Origin: Schleiferiaceae bacterium
Lineage (GTDB): Bacteria > Bacteroidota > Bacteroidia > Flavobacteriales > Schleiferiaceae
DNA length: 64,000 nucleotides
Direction: 5' to 3'
Assembly (NCBI GenBank): GCA_018402665.1
Contig: JAGYIN010000001.1
Coordinates: 62,001 to 126,000 of the forward strand
Shown: positions 18,213 through 26,773 of the stretch, one piece after another
Position numbering within the stretch: the stretch's first letter is position 1
Layout: every line of letters starts with the position of its first letter
The notes under the pieces: model-generated
Databases searched by the model: none
Seen by the model: the letters and a program-made list of their open reading frames with translations, nothing else
What the model was told of the DNA's origin: nothing
Translations under genes and position numbers: made by a program

Positions 18213-18761
18213 TTAGAATCGGTAACCGAAGTTGAATCCACTAATAAATTCAGCAGGACCACGGTACGACTGATCACGTGCCTCCCAAAGGATTCGTCCA
18301 CCACCGATAAATGCATCCACGGAAATCTTGTCATTATAGATGTATTTGTAACCTATAGTGAATCCTAAAGACGCATAATCATCTTTAATGTCGACAGCGG
18401 TCTGCACCCAATTCCCCATGTTATCCCAATAACCAGAAGAATCTGTAGTGTTTGAGATGTAACGCGTCGCAGCCCCTATAAATACCCCCTGGTCTTCGTA
18501 GCGGTTAAAATACTGGCGCACTCCTGCACTCAACCCCCCATCTCTATTTATGCCCAACCAGTCCTTTAATTCTTCCGTGTTGTACCATGCGCTCCCTAAG
18601 ACGGTGATCGAAGGGTTAATTTCAAGTTGGAATTCCGCAGTCACGTTATAGGCACCGAAGATCATTCCGAAGGCATTTGATTTTATCTCTACAGTTTGTG
18701 CCTGAGAAACAAATCCAAAAATAGTTAAGACTAAAGTTGCAATACTCTTTTTCATCTTCAA
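18213..18761 (-). CDS. Small secreted beta-barrel protein, DUF3575-like
   Basis: The 182-residue protein has a clear signal peptide (MKMKKSIATLVLTIFGFVSQAQ) and a mature part of alternating hydrophobic and polar residues that ends in ...GFNFGYRF, a C-terminal Phe typical of outer-membrane beta-barrels. Segments such as VKEIKS-like VEIKSNAFGM and GGLSAGVRQYF fit an eight-strand barrel of the OmpX/DUF3575 kind. It is monogenic, with its own terminator. Function unknown; a structural outer-membrane protein is the likeliest. Confidence 0.7.
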   Translation of the reverse strand: MKMKKSIATLVLTIFGFVSQAQTVEIKSNAFGMIFGAYNVTAEFQLEINPSITVLGSAWYNTEELKDWLGINRDGGLSAGVRQYFNRYEDQGVFIGAATRYISNTTDSSGYWDNMGNWVQTAVDIKDDYASLGFTIGYKYIYNDKISVDAFIGGGRILWEARDQSYRGPAEFISGFNFGYRF

Positions 18762-18946
18762 TTGTTTTTAGTTCGTTTTGCTGTTGCTAAAGTGCAACAT
18801 CTTAACGAGGCCCAATTGAATTAAAGTTCTCTTTATTTGTTTACTTTTTAGCAAAAATTTTGGATACATGTCTATAATAGGTCTTTTTTTGTCTCGTTTA
18901 TGAAACATAACTTTATTCCGATCCTCCTTTCACCAAAGTAGCGCGC

Positions 18947-18977
18947 AAAAAAACGCCCGCAATCGCGGGCGTTTTAC
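18947..18977 (-). terminator. Terminator of rny
   Basis: AACGCCCGC and GCGGGCGTT pair perfectly around a short AATC loop, flanked by an A run on the left and T residues on the right. It lies 20 bases past the rny stop codon. Confidence 0.9.
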
Positions 18978-18996
18978 TTTTTATAAGACGATGGGC

Positions 18997-20532
18997 TTAC
19001 TTCGCCACGTTCACTGAACGCAATTCACGAATCACCGTCACTTTCACCTGACCTGGGTAGGTCATTTCAGTTTGAATCTTTTGAGAGATGTCGTAGGAGA
19101 TCTGAGCAGCCATAGCATCAGTTACTTTTTCACTCTCCACCATCACGCGCAACTCACGACCCGCTTGAATAGCATAGGCCTTTGTTACTCCTTCAAAGTC
19201 ATACGCTACATTTTCAAGGTCCTTGAGACGCTGAATGTAACTGTCTGCGACCATACGACGGGCACCCGGGCGTGCACCTGAAATGGCATCACATACCTGA
19301 ACGATCGGTGAGATCAACGAGGTCATTTCTATCTCATCGTGGTGTGCACCTATGGCATTACATACCTCTGGCTTCTCCCCATATTTCTCTGCCCACTGCA
19401 TTCCTAATATGGCGTGCGGTAAATCCGTCTCTTCATGCGGCACTTTACCTATATCATGCAATAGACCGGCACGTTTCGCAATCTTAGGATTAAGTCCCAA
19501 TTCCGAAGCCATTATGGCACACAAATTCGCAACCTCGCGACTGTGCTGCAATAAGTTCTGACCGTAAGAGGAGCGGTACTTCATACGACCCACTGTTTTG
19601 ATCAATTCAGGGTGTAAACCATGAATACCAAGATCAATGGCCGTACGTTTACCGATCTGAACAATCTCTTCTTCAATCTGCTTGGTCGTTTTCGCAACCA
19701 CTTCTTCGACACGTGCAGGATGGATACGACCATCGCTGACCAATTTATGCATCGATAAACGTGCAATCTCACGACGTACCGGATCAAAACAGCTCAATAA
19801 AATGGCTTCTGGTGTATCATCTACAATGATTTCCACACCCGTCGCCGCCTCTATGGCGCGAATATTACGTCCTTCACGACCAATGATTTTACCTTTTATA
19901 TCGTCGTTCTCAATGTTGAATACAGAAACGGCATTCTCAATGGCGTTTTCAGTAGCAACACGCTGAATGCTCTGGATGACCACCTTTTTTGCCTCCTGGT
20001 TCGCGGTAAGCTTCGCCTCTTCGATGGTATTCTGTACATAAGCCTGTGCGTCGAGCTTCGCCTTATCCTTTAAGGCTTGGATCATTTGCTGCTTCGCTTC
20101 CTCTTCTGTCATTCCAGAGAGGTTTTCCAATTCTGCAATTTGCTTATCACGAAGTTTCTCCACCTCACGCACACGCGCCTCGAGCGACTCACGCTTTTTA
20201 GCTAGGGTTTCTTTATCGCGCTCTAAGTTGCGTTGGTCTTTCTTGTAATCTTCAATGCTCTTCTTAAGACGTTCGTCTTTTTCACGAAATGAATTCTGGC
20301 GTTCGGCCAATTTCTGATCGCGTTTCTGCACTGCACGTTCGTGCTCTTCTTTAAGATCTAAAAACTTCTCTTTGGCTTCTAAAATCTTATCTTTTTTAAG
20401 CTGCTCAGCTTCTTTTTTCGCCTCAGTAATCATGAGGGCACTGCGTTTTTTCAGTGCATTCTGCCAGAGTACATAGCCTCCAACCAAACCGATCAAAAGA
20501 CCTACTACAGCAGCAACTATTGTCATTACCAT
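18997..20532 (-). CDS. rny: Ribonuclease Y
   Basis: RNase Y is a membrane-anchored endoribonuclease that starts mRNA decay. The 511-residue protein has one N-terminal membrane segment ([19 protein letters not shown]), a long charged coiled coil to about residue 200, a KH domain ([19 protein letters not shown]), and an HD domain with GLLHDIGKV near residue 360 and GAHHDEIE. All catalytic His/Asp residues are present. It lies downstream of the 6S-like RNA and zapA on the same strand, an order I have seen in other Bacteroidota. Confidence 0.96.
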   Translation of the reverse strand: MVMTIVAAVVGLLIGLVGGYVLWQNALKKRSALMITEAKKEAEQLKKDKILEAKEKFLDLKEEHERAVQKRDQKLAERQNSFREKDERLKKSIEDYKKDQRNLERDKETLAKKRESLEARVREVEKLRDKQIAELENLSGMTEEEAKQQMIQALKDKAKLDAQAYVQNTIEEAKLTANQEAKKVVIQSIQRVATENAIENAVSVFNIENDDIKGKIIGREGRNIRAIEAATGVEIIVDDTPEAILLSCFDPVRREIARLSMHKLVSDGRIHPARVEEVVAKTTKQIEEEIVQIGKRTAIDLGIHGLHPELIKTVGRMKYRSSYGQNLLQHSREVANLCAIMASELGLNPKIAKRAGLLHDIGKVPHEETDLPHAILGMQWAEKYGEKPEVCNAIGAHHDEIEMTSLISPIVQVCDAISGARPGARRMVADSYIQRLKDLENVAYDFEGVTKAYAIQAGRELRVMVESEKVTDAMAAQISYDISQKIQTEMTYPGQVKVTVIRELRSVNVAK

Positions 20533-20579
20533 ACCACTATCGGGTTTACTGTTTTTAAAAAATCCCGCACCTGCTATGC

Positions 20580-20725
20580 ATGTTGTCTAAACTCCTAAAT
20601 ATCAGGATCTGCACTTGCCGTGACGCCTTGACCTTCCACTGGAGCGAACTCCCTCCAAGAGGTGTGGCCTGCTCGTAACGTCTCGAGCGAAGTCCATAAC
20701 AACGTGCTCGTTGAGTTTAGCACAA
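20580..20725 (-). ncRNA. ssrS: 6S RNA candidate
   Basis: The 217-base gap between zapA and rny has no convincing gene but folds well on the minus strand. The ends CTAAACTC and GAGTTTAG (20713-20720 and 20587-20594) close the molecule. Inside are a hairpin with GCTCG / CGAGC arms and a long apical hairpin topped by GGAG-UUCG-CUCC (20641-20652) below which CCAC pairs with GTGG. A closed rod with a central bubble is the shape of 6S RNA, which sequesters the sigma-A holoenzyme. Position next to zapA fits known 6S loci. I cannot run a covariance model, so the exact ends are approximate. Confidence 0.7.
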
Positions 20726-20749
20726 AAAATAGCAAGTACGGGAAAGTGT

Positions 20750-21049
20750 TTATCCGTTTTGTAGGGCTGCATCTAGTACAGCTTCCACATCAGCCAGCGC
20801 TTTGCCGGCTTGGGACTGAACGTCTTGAGATTGTTTTAGCGCGATTTCCGCTTTGGAAGCAAGTTGCAGTGCACACATACTAAGTACATCCTGCTTGTCT
20901 TGCACAGCATAACGGCTTTCAAACCGTGCTACTGCATCATTTATGGTTTTCACCGCCGCTCTGATCTGCTCCTCCTCTTCCCTTTTGATGGTCAGCGGAT
21001 AAGTTCTATTCGCAATGGTGACTTTTATTTTTAACGTGTTCTCACTCAC
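20750..21049 (-). CDS. zapA: Cell division protein ZapA
   Basis: ZapA binds and bundles FtsZ filaments at the division site. I choose the GTG at 21049 (reading VSENTLKIKVTIANRTYPL), 5 bases after the stop of the upstream coiled-coil gene; a TTG-started extension to 21079 would overlap that gene. The roughly 99-residue protein has the N-terminal dimerisation head and the C-terminal coiled coil expected of ZapA (EEEQIRAAVKTINDAV). Confidence 0.88.
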   Translation of the reverse strand: MSENTLKIKVTIANRTYPLTIKREEEEQIRAAVKTINDAVARFESRYAVQDKQDVLSMCALQLASKAEIALKQSQDVQSQAGKALADVEAVLDAALQNG

Positions 21050-21054
21050 GGAGG

Positions 21055-21351
21055 TTACGCACTTAACAATTTCAAACAACGGTCAATCTCCCGTACCAAC
21101 TCCGCAATCTTTTCCTCGCTGTACGTGTCTTTTGCGGGCGAACCACTCTGAACAGTTAATGCGAGATTGCGTTGTTGCAACTGATCTTGAAAATCTGCAT
21201 GTTCCGTTTGCAAGGCTGCGAGAGTTTCTTGCAAATGGTCAATTTGTTCTTCTAACTCCTGTACTTTCGACTGTAATTCCGCGTTGCGATTGGCCACTTT
21301 CGAGGCCTTATCTACCACACGCTGAAGCACTTCAGAAATTTCAGTAGTCAT
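21055..21351 (-). CDS. Small coiled-coil protein upstream of zapA
   Basis: The 98-residue protein is mostly one coiled coil (residues about 20-65, rich in Gln, Leu and Glu), followed by a short linker and a second helix (EEKIAELVREIDRCLKLLSA). It has no signal peptide. The gene sits 5 bases upstream of zapA in the same operon, so a ZapB-like role as a ZapA partner at the division ring is a reasonable guess. Small coiled-coil genes at this place are common in Bacteroidota. I cannot assign a family with certainty. Confidence 0.75.
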   Translation of the reverse strand: MTTEISEVLQRVVDKASKVANRNAELQSKVQELEEQIDHLQETLAALQTEHADFQDQLQQRNLALTVQSGSPAKDTYSEEKIAELVREIDRCLKLLSA

Positions 21352-21384
21352 TTAAATCAGTTTCCTCCAAATATACCATAATTG

Positions 21385-21392
21385 TAGCTTTG
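21385..21392 (+). promoter_or_regulatory. Bacteroidota -7 element before the M23 gene
   Basis: TAGCTTTG matches the Bacteroidota -7 consensus TAnnTTTG and ends 4 bases before the ATG at 21397. If used, the transcript would start at or next to the start codon and be leaderless. No clear TTTG lies at the -33 distance, so support is partial. Confidence 0.4.
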
Positions 21393-21396
21393 TAGA

Positions 21397-23040
21397 ATGT
21401 TAAATCGGTCCCTAATTCTTGGGTTGTTACTAACGGCCCCTTTTTTACAAGCGCAATCGAATTTTGCGCCCAGTCCTCCATTAGATATTCCGCTGGTTTT
21501 GAGCGGTACTTTCGCCGAATTGCGCGGAAACCACTTCCATGGCGGCATTGATATTAAGACGCAAGGCCGTAGTGGCCTGAAGGTTTTTTCCGTCGCAGAT
21601 GGATACATCAGTCGAATCGCTGTGAGCCCTTATGGATACGGAAACGCCCTGTACATCCGCCATCCAGAAGGGTATACTTCCGTTTATGGACATTTAAATG
21701 CCTTTGCACCTGAAATTGAAGAATGGGTGGAGGACCAATTCCGTGATCGCAGTAAAAACGACGGCAACCTCTACCCTGAGGAAAACTTATTTCCTGTAAA
21801 ACGTGGTGAATTTGTCGCTTTTAGTGGAAATACCGGCGGTTCTATGGGTCCCCATCTCCACTTCGAGATTAGAGATACTAGAACGGAAGAACCATTGAAT
21901 CCCTTAGAATTTGGGCTGGAAGTAAAGGATACGCGTAAGCCGGATATACGCGGTTTACAATGGACCGCGAAAGACTTTGGCGATGCCGGTAGATTTTCCT
22001 CCGGTGATACCCTGGCGGTCGCTCAACCACTGGGCATCGATGTATTCACCACGGACAAGCAAGATTTGGCTAACAATGCTAACGGTGTCTACGGTATTGA
22101 GGCCTCTATTGATGGGCAGACCTTTTTCACTGCCAACTACCGCCGAATCAATTTTAACACCTCACGATACATCAATGCACACATCAACTACGACCTGTAT
22201 TGTTCCCAAGGCGTTCGCTATACCCGGTTGTACGAGCTCGAGAATAACCCGCTGAAAATTACAGCTACGTATGAACTTACGGCACCGGCCTTCCGCGCAT
22301 CGCAGGGCTGGATCACCGTTGCGCAGGACAGCGTAGTGAAGGCGCACGTAAAAGTTAGGGACCACGAAGGCAACACGTCTGAATTTTCGTTCTACATGAA
22401 AGGAAAAGCAGCGGAGCCGCTTGAGAAGAACACTGTAAAACTGGATTGGGAAAAAGACCACGATTTACTATTGGGTCCCATTCAAATACACATTCCTGCG
22501 GGTGCTTTGTACAAGACGGCCGAATTTAATGTAGTAGAGAAAGGTGCGGACCAGTATGTTATTGGCGAAGGCCGGGTGGCATTACAGACGTATATGACAT
22601 TGAATTGGACCCTGGACAGCACACAACAGCCTGGAGTAGGCTGGTTTCTTTGGGAAGCGGATCACAAAGGAAAAAAGAGCGCCATCACTGGGTCACGCGA
22701 AGGAGCGGTACTCACTTTTGAAACGCGAAGTACAGGGACGTATGCGTTAGACCAAGATTTAAAAAAACCTGAGGTGGGTCTGATAAAATCCACTCCGTAT
22801 GCACGCAGCAACAGTGCGTATCGAGAGGTTCGGTTGCGCGTGGCGGACGATAAGACCGGTGTGGAGCGTTACAGCGCTCGCATTGATGACCAGTTCGTAC
22901 GCATTGACTTCGATTATAAAAACGAGATGTTAAAAGTGATTGTTCCCAAGGATATCCCCGCAGGAAGCCATAATTTGCGTGTTGTAGTAATCGATGGTGT
23001 AGGGAACACCTCCGTAGAAGAGTATACAATCACATTATGA
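21397..23040 (+). CDS. Secreted M23 family metallopeptidase
   Basis: The 547-residue protein has a signal peptide (LILGLLLTAPFLQAQS) and a LytM/M23 peptidase domain near residues 40-180. Zinc ligands are visible in HFHGGIDIKTQGR (H-x3-D) and in GPHLHFEIRD (HxH). M23 enzymes cut peptide cross-links of peptidoglycan, or act as scaffolds when inactive; here the ligands are intact. A long C-terminal part of about 350 residues, probably beta-rich, follows and is not part of the peptidase. Its stop overlaps the start of the next gene by 4 bases (ATGA), so translation is coupled to the carboxypeptidase-regulatory-like protein. Confidence 0.9.
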   Translation: MLNRSLILGLLLTAPFLQAQSNFAPSPPLDIPLVLSGTFAELRGNHFHGGIDIKTQGRSGLKVFSVADGYISRIAVSPYGYGNALYIRHPEGYTSVYGHLNAFAPEIEEWVEDQFRDRSKNDGNLYPEENLFPVKRGEFVAFSGNTGGSMGPHLHFEIRDTRTEEPLNPLEFGLEVKDTRKPDIRGLQWTAKDFGDAGRFSSGDTLAVAQPLGIDVFTTDKQDLANNANGVYGIEASIDGQTFFTANYRRINFNTSRYINAHINYDLYCSQGVRYTRLYELENNPLKITATYELTAPAFRASQGWITVAQDSVVKAHVKVRDHEGNTSEFSFYMKGKAAEPLEKNTVKLDWEKDHDLLLGPIQIHIPAGALYKTAEFNVVEKGADQYVIGEGRVALQTYMTLNWTLDSTQQPGVGWFLWEADHKGKKSAITGSREGAVLTFETRSTGTYALDQDLKKPEVGLIKSTPYARSNSAYREVRLRVADDKTGVERYSARIDDQFVRIDFDYKNEMLKVIVPKDIPAGSHNLRVVVIDGVGNTSVEEYTITL

Positions 23041-23672
23041 TGCAGCGCGCACTACTTTTTGTCCTCCTTTTAACCTGCTCTTTCCAGGCTTCAGCTCAGG
23101 AAGGTAAAAAGCCGGTGCAACTTCATGGGGTTATTGTCAGCAATGATTCTTTGATCCAATTATTACCCAACGTCCAAATCTTAGTCAAAAGCCGCGGGCA
23201 GATGACCGTGAGTGATCGCGATGGATTCTTTTCACTGGTAGCAATGCCTGGGGATACCGTACTTTTTCAGCACATTGGATTCCGCCTCAACCGCTTCTGG
23301 GTCGCAGATACGTTAGAGGGCGAGCATTTCCTTGCGCGCATCGTATTAGAATGGGACACTGAAGTCTTAGATCCTGTCATTGTCTATCCGTGGCCGTCTA
23401 AAGAGAACTTCAAAGAAGAATTCCTCGCGATGAAAATTGAAACTACGGAAATGGATATTGCACAACGCAACCTCGCCTTAGACGAGCTTCGCGCCCGGGC
23501 TGCGGCGATGGGCTATGATGCGGCGGAAATGCAAGATTACCTCATTACGATGCAGAACCAGCAACTCTACAACGAAGGGCGCTATTACGGGGGCAACGGT
23601 GCTTCCGCAATCTTAGGTGCGCTGTCGAATCCCTTCGCATGGACAGAGTTGTTTCAAAGCCTGAAACGCTAA
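23037..23672 (+). CDS. Secreted CarboxypepD_reg-like domain protein
   Basis: The 211-residue protein has a signal peptide (LLFVLLLTCSFQASAQ) and a single carboxypeptidase-regulatory-like beta-sandwich (VQLHGVIVSNDSLIQLLPNV to MPGDTVLFQHIGF). This is the domain that usually forms the N-terminus of Bacteroidota TonB receptors. The C-terminal half is helical and Ala/Gln rich. It overlaps the M23 gene by 4 bases and is followed directly by the TonB receptor gene, which itself lacks this domain. The arrangement suggests that the domain is supplied as a separate periplasmic partner. Confidence 0.85.
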   Translation: MMQRALLFVLLLTCSFQASAQEGKKPVQLHGVIVSNDSLIQLLPNVQILVKSRGQMTVSDRDGFFSLVAMPGDTVLFQHIGFRLNRFWVADTLEGEHFLARIVLEWDTEVLDPVIVYPWPSKENFKEEFLAMKIETTEMDIAQRNLALDELRARAAAMGYDAAEMQDYLITMQNQQLYNEGRYYGGNGASAILGALSNPFAWTELFQSLKR

Positions 23673-25916
23673 TTGGTTTTGAAAATACTTCTCTTCATAA
23701 GCATCCTCTTTGCCTCCGGGCTTCATGCTCAAATTATGGATTCAACGCTGCTCGATGAGGTTGATGTGGAATCCCAGCGTGCTTCAGAAGAAGGCACCAA
23801 CGTCTTAGGAAAGGATATTCGGTTCACCACGGGTGCAGAAGGTGGCGTAGAAGGCGTCGTAAAAACCTTTGCCGGAGTGAGCTCACGGAACGAAATGAGT
23901 TCGCAGTACAATGTTCGCGGTGGCAACTTTGACGAAAATTTAGTGTACATCAACGACTTTGAAGTCTTCCGACCTTTTCTGGCTCGAGCAGGGCAGCAAG
24001 AAGGAATGAGTATCATTCATCCACATTTAGTCAGTAGTATACAGTTTAGCGCAGGAGGGTTTAGCGCGTTGGAAGGAGATAAACTCAGCTCTGTGCTCGA
24101 TGTGAAATACGAATACACGAGGGACCCGAAGTTGAAAGATCTCATCGTAGAAACTTCCCTCACCGGGGTAAGCTGGGCCTCGAAAAACCACGCGAAAGGC
24201 TGGACCATCGCGAGCGGTCTTCGTTACCGAAACAATGCCGTACTGCTGAACGCCACGGATGTACAAAGCGACTACTTTCCAGTGAATGCCGATGGCCAAT
24301 TACTGCTGACAAAGCTGTTCGGCAACGGCCCCAACGAAATAGGCACGTCGCGATTGGAGATTTTTGCCCATATCGCCCACAACAGAATGAACCAGGTTCC
24401 GCAAAACCGACAAACCAACTTCGGATCTTTACAAGAAGCGCTGCGCCTGAATGTATTCTTTGACGGAAAGGAAGAATTTGGTTACGATACCCAGTTCTTA
24501 GCCGCTAAATACCAAATACTTACGCAGGTTGCGGGAGGCGGTGTTCGCACCCTATCTGCTTCCGGTTTTCACACTACAGAATTGGAAATTACGGATGTGA
24601 TCGGCTACTACAGATTGAACGAACTCAACAATGATTTAGGCTCCGATGACTTTGGTGAAATCAGCCTCGTACGTGGTGTTGGCGCCTTTCAGGATTACCG
24701 GAGAAACTTCCTCGATGCCTACATCGGCAATGTGAAGTATGAGGAATTGATTGGATGGAACAGGTTCGACCTTACCTGGGGGGTCCAATTGCAAGGTGAA
24801 AACATCTACGACCGCTACAAAGAGTGGGAACGGATTGATAGTGCCGGCTACAGTTTACCGAACACGGGCAGTACCATCGACAGCGTTATCGATGGAAGAT
24901 TATTCAGCACACCAGCCGACGGCCTAGCACTCTATTCGCATGTGGCTGCAACGCAAACCTTAATGAACATGCGTGCGAAGAGTTGGATCAATGCAAAAGG
25001 TTCCATCCCCCTTGATAAAGGCATCTGGCATTACAACGTCGGTGCACGGATGCAATGGGCCCGATTGTCAAACGAAATACGCATCAGCCCCCGCGTTAGA
25101 TTCAACTTTATCCCTGAAGGTGGACTGCTCGAAGCCTATCGCTGGACCTTTGCCGCCGGTCTGTACGATCAATATCCCTTCTACCGTGAGATGCGACTGA
25201 AAGACGGCAGCTTAAACACCACGGTAAAAAGCCAACAAGCGCTGCACCTGATCGTGCGTCAAGACAAAGACTTCGAATTGTGGAACCGGCCTTTCGTATG
25301 GACGCTTGAGACCTATTATAAAGGATTGCAACGCGTAAATCTTTTCGATGTGGAAAATGTCCGCATTCGTTACCAGGGTACTAATGATGGACTCGCGCGA
25401 GTATATGGGATTGACTCTCGGATCAATGGAGCGTTTGTAAAAGGCACCGACAGTTGGTTTACTTTTAGTTTATTTCGCGCTCAGGAGCGCAGCACCACCA
25501 GCTTTGTGCAAGGATGGCATGCTCGACCTACGGATACGCGATTTAATTTTGCCGTATACTTCCAAGATTACCTGCCGAACGACCCCTCCACCCGACTTTC
25601 ACTTACGCTGATGTTAGGCGGTGGCTTTCCCTTTGGACCGGACGGTATAGGTAATGAAATTGCCCAACCGGAAGACCGATTTTTCCGCAGTCCCCCCTAC
25701 CGTCGTGCGGATATTGGATTCATTAAAGTGCTAGGTGGAAAATGGACGGAGCGCTTCGATGAAGTATGGATCAGCGCAGAAATCTTTAACTTACTGCAAG
25801 CAAGAAACACGGTGAGCTACCTTTGGGTAAAAGACATCAGTGCGGCAGGACAATACGCCGTTCCAAACTACATGACCAATAGATTAATCAACTTTAAAGT
25901 CCACGTGGATTTCTAA
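23673..25916 (+). CDS. TonB-dependent receptor with plug domain
   Basis: The 747-residue outer-membrane receptor has a signal peptide, a plug domain (EGGVEGVVKTFAGVSSRNE; QYNVRGGNFDENLVYINDFE) and a long beta-barrel ending KVHVDF, with a terminal Phe. There is no ATG at the 5' end; the frame begins with TTG at 23673, or at TTG 23679 (reading LKILLFISILF), directly after the previous stop. Receptors of this type import large or scarce nutrients using TonB energy. The substrate is unknown. The missing N-terminal CarboxypepD_reg domain is encoded by the gene just upstream. Confidence 0.93.
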   Translation: MVLKILLFISILFASGLHAQIMDSTLLDEVDVESQRASEEGTNVLGKDIRFTTGAEGGVEGVVKTFAGVSSRNEMSSQYNVRGGNFDENLVYINDFEVFRPFLARAGQQEGMSIIHPHLVSSIQFSAGGFSALEGDKLSSVLDVKYEYTRDPKLKDLIVETSLTGVSWASKNHAKGWTIASGLRYRNNAVLLNATDVQSDYFPVNADGQLLLTKLFGNGPNEIGTSRLEIFAHIAHNRMNQVPQNRQTNFGSLQEALRLNVFFDGKEEFGYDTQFLAAKYQILTQVAGGGVRTLSASGFHTTELEITDVIGYYRLNELNNDLGSDDFGEISLVRGVGAFQDYRRNFLDAYIGNVKYEELIGWNRFDLTWGVQLQGENIYDRYKEWERIDSAGYSLPNTGSTIDSVIDGRLFSTPADGLALYSHVAATQTLMNMRAKSWINAKGSIPLDKGIWHYNVGARMQWARLSNEIRISPRVRFNFIPEGGLLEAYRWTFAAGLYDQYPFYREMRLKDGSLNTTVKSQQALHLIVRQDKDFELWNRPFVWTLETYYKGLQRVNLFDVENVRIRYQGTNDGLARVYGIDSRINGAFVKGTDSWFTFSLFRAQERSTTSFVQGWHARPTDTRFNFAVYFQDYLPNDPSTRLSLTLMLGGGFPFGPDGIGNEIAQPEDRFFRSPPYRRADIGFIKVLGGKWTERFDEVWISAEIFNLLQARNTVSYLWVKDISAAGQYAVPNYMTNRLINFKVHVDF

Positions 25917-25917
25917 T

Positions 25918-26148
25918 ATGCGCATCGTCGAAACCTGGAGTACCAAACAATTCAAAACCACCATTTACGCTATGGAACGCTGGCACTACGTAGAGTTTGA
26001 AGCCGGCCCGATGAAACAGGGATTCAAATTCATGAAAGAATCGCACCCTTCCATTGGTGAGGTAAAGGAAGCCTTAACGCAGCCCTTTTTAGAGGAAGTC
26101 TACAGTACGTTTGAAAAGATGTTTTTGAATCTCAAAAACAACAAATAA
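25918..26148 (+). CDS. Conserved small protein of unknown function
   Basis: The 76-residue soluble protein starts MRIVETWSTKQFKTTIYAME and has no signal peptide or membrane segment. It starts 1 base after the stop of the TonB receptor gene and is the last gene of that operon. Alternating charged and aromatic residues suggest a small alpha/beta fold. I do not recognise the family. Confidence 0.7.
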   Translation: MRIVETWSTKQFKTTIYAMERWHYVEFEAGPMKQGFKFMKESHPSIGEVKEALTQPFLEEVYSTFEKMFLNLKNNK

Positions 26149-26170
26149 GCTGTCGTAGCGAAAAGGAGCA

Positions 26171-26773
26171 CTATCGCATTAAATCGAAGATGTCGTTTTC
26201 GAGCGCGCGACCTTTATTTTTATTGTACCAATCTTGCGCGAAGAGTGACCATTCAGATTTATCAAAATCTGCATCAGCCTTCCACTGCTTGTAGTGGTCT
26301 GTAAGTTCTGATGGACGCGGGCCCCAGTTACTTACCGCTTCAAAATGATCATTGAGTCTAATCCACTTTGGGATGGAACGGCCACCGTCAGTAAGGAATT
26401 GGTCCATTAATTCTGGATACTCATCGCGGAATACAATGCGCATGGGAATTTTCGTTGCAATGGCCCATTCATTGAAAAAGGGTAAAGCATGCGCGGCATC
26501 TCCGCACCAGGTCTCCGTAAAAACCAGCCATTGTTCGCCTTTTACTTTGCAATCATAGATGGCATCAATGAAATTTACTTCGGGACTGTAGGTCTTTTCC
26601 CAACGGCGCTGACGCGCTGCCGCCAGCTTCGTATAGCCTATATAAGATTCCTTTTGCTCGCCAGAAGTTTTACCCTGACGGGCGTATTGCTGAAGTAGCT
26701 CGCTGTAGGTTTTATAAGTGATTCCGCGCTCGAAAGCTTCTTTAAGACGTAGGTTTTGTTCCCGCTGATCCAT
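26171..26773 (-). CDS. Thioredoxin-like protein
   Basis: I choose the ATG at 26773 (MDQREQNLRLKEAFERG). The roughly 200-residue cytoplasmic protein has a thioredoxin fold with WLVFTETWCGDAAHALPFF: a single Cys in a WCGDA motif in place of CxxC. Such proteins form a Bacteroidota thioredoxin-like group (thioredoxin family, WCGD type); a classic disulfide reductase role is unlikely with one Cys. A cis-Pro region (GRSIPKWIRL) is also visible. The start lies inside the 3' end of the acyltransferase gene (32-base overlap), so the two are translationally linked. Confidence 0.85.
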   Translation of the reverse strand: MDQREQNLRLKEAFERGITYKTYSELLQQYARQGKTSGEQKESYIGYTKLAAARQRRWEKTYSPEVNFIDAIYDCKVKGEQWLVFTETWCGDAAHALPFFNEWAIATKIPMRIVFRDEYPELMDQFLTDGGRSIPKWIRLNDHFEAVSNWGPRPSELTDHYKQWKADADFDKSEWSLFAQDWYNKNKGRALENDIFDLMR

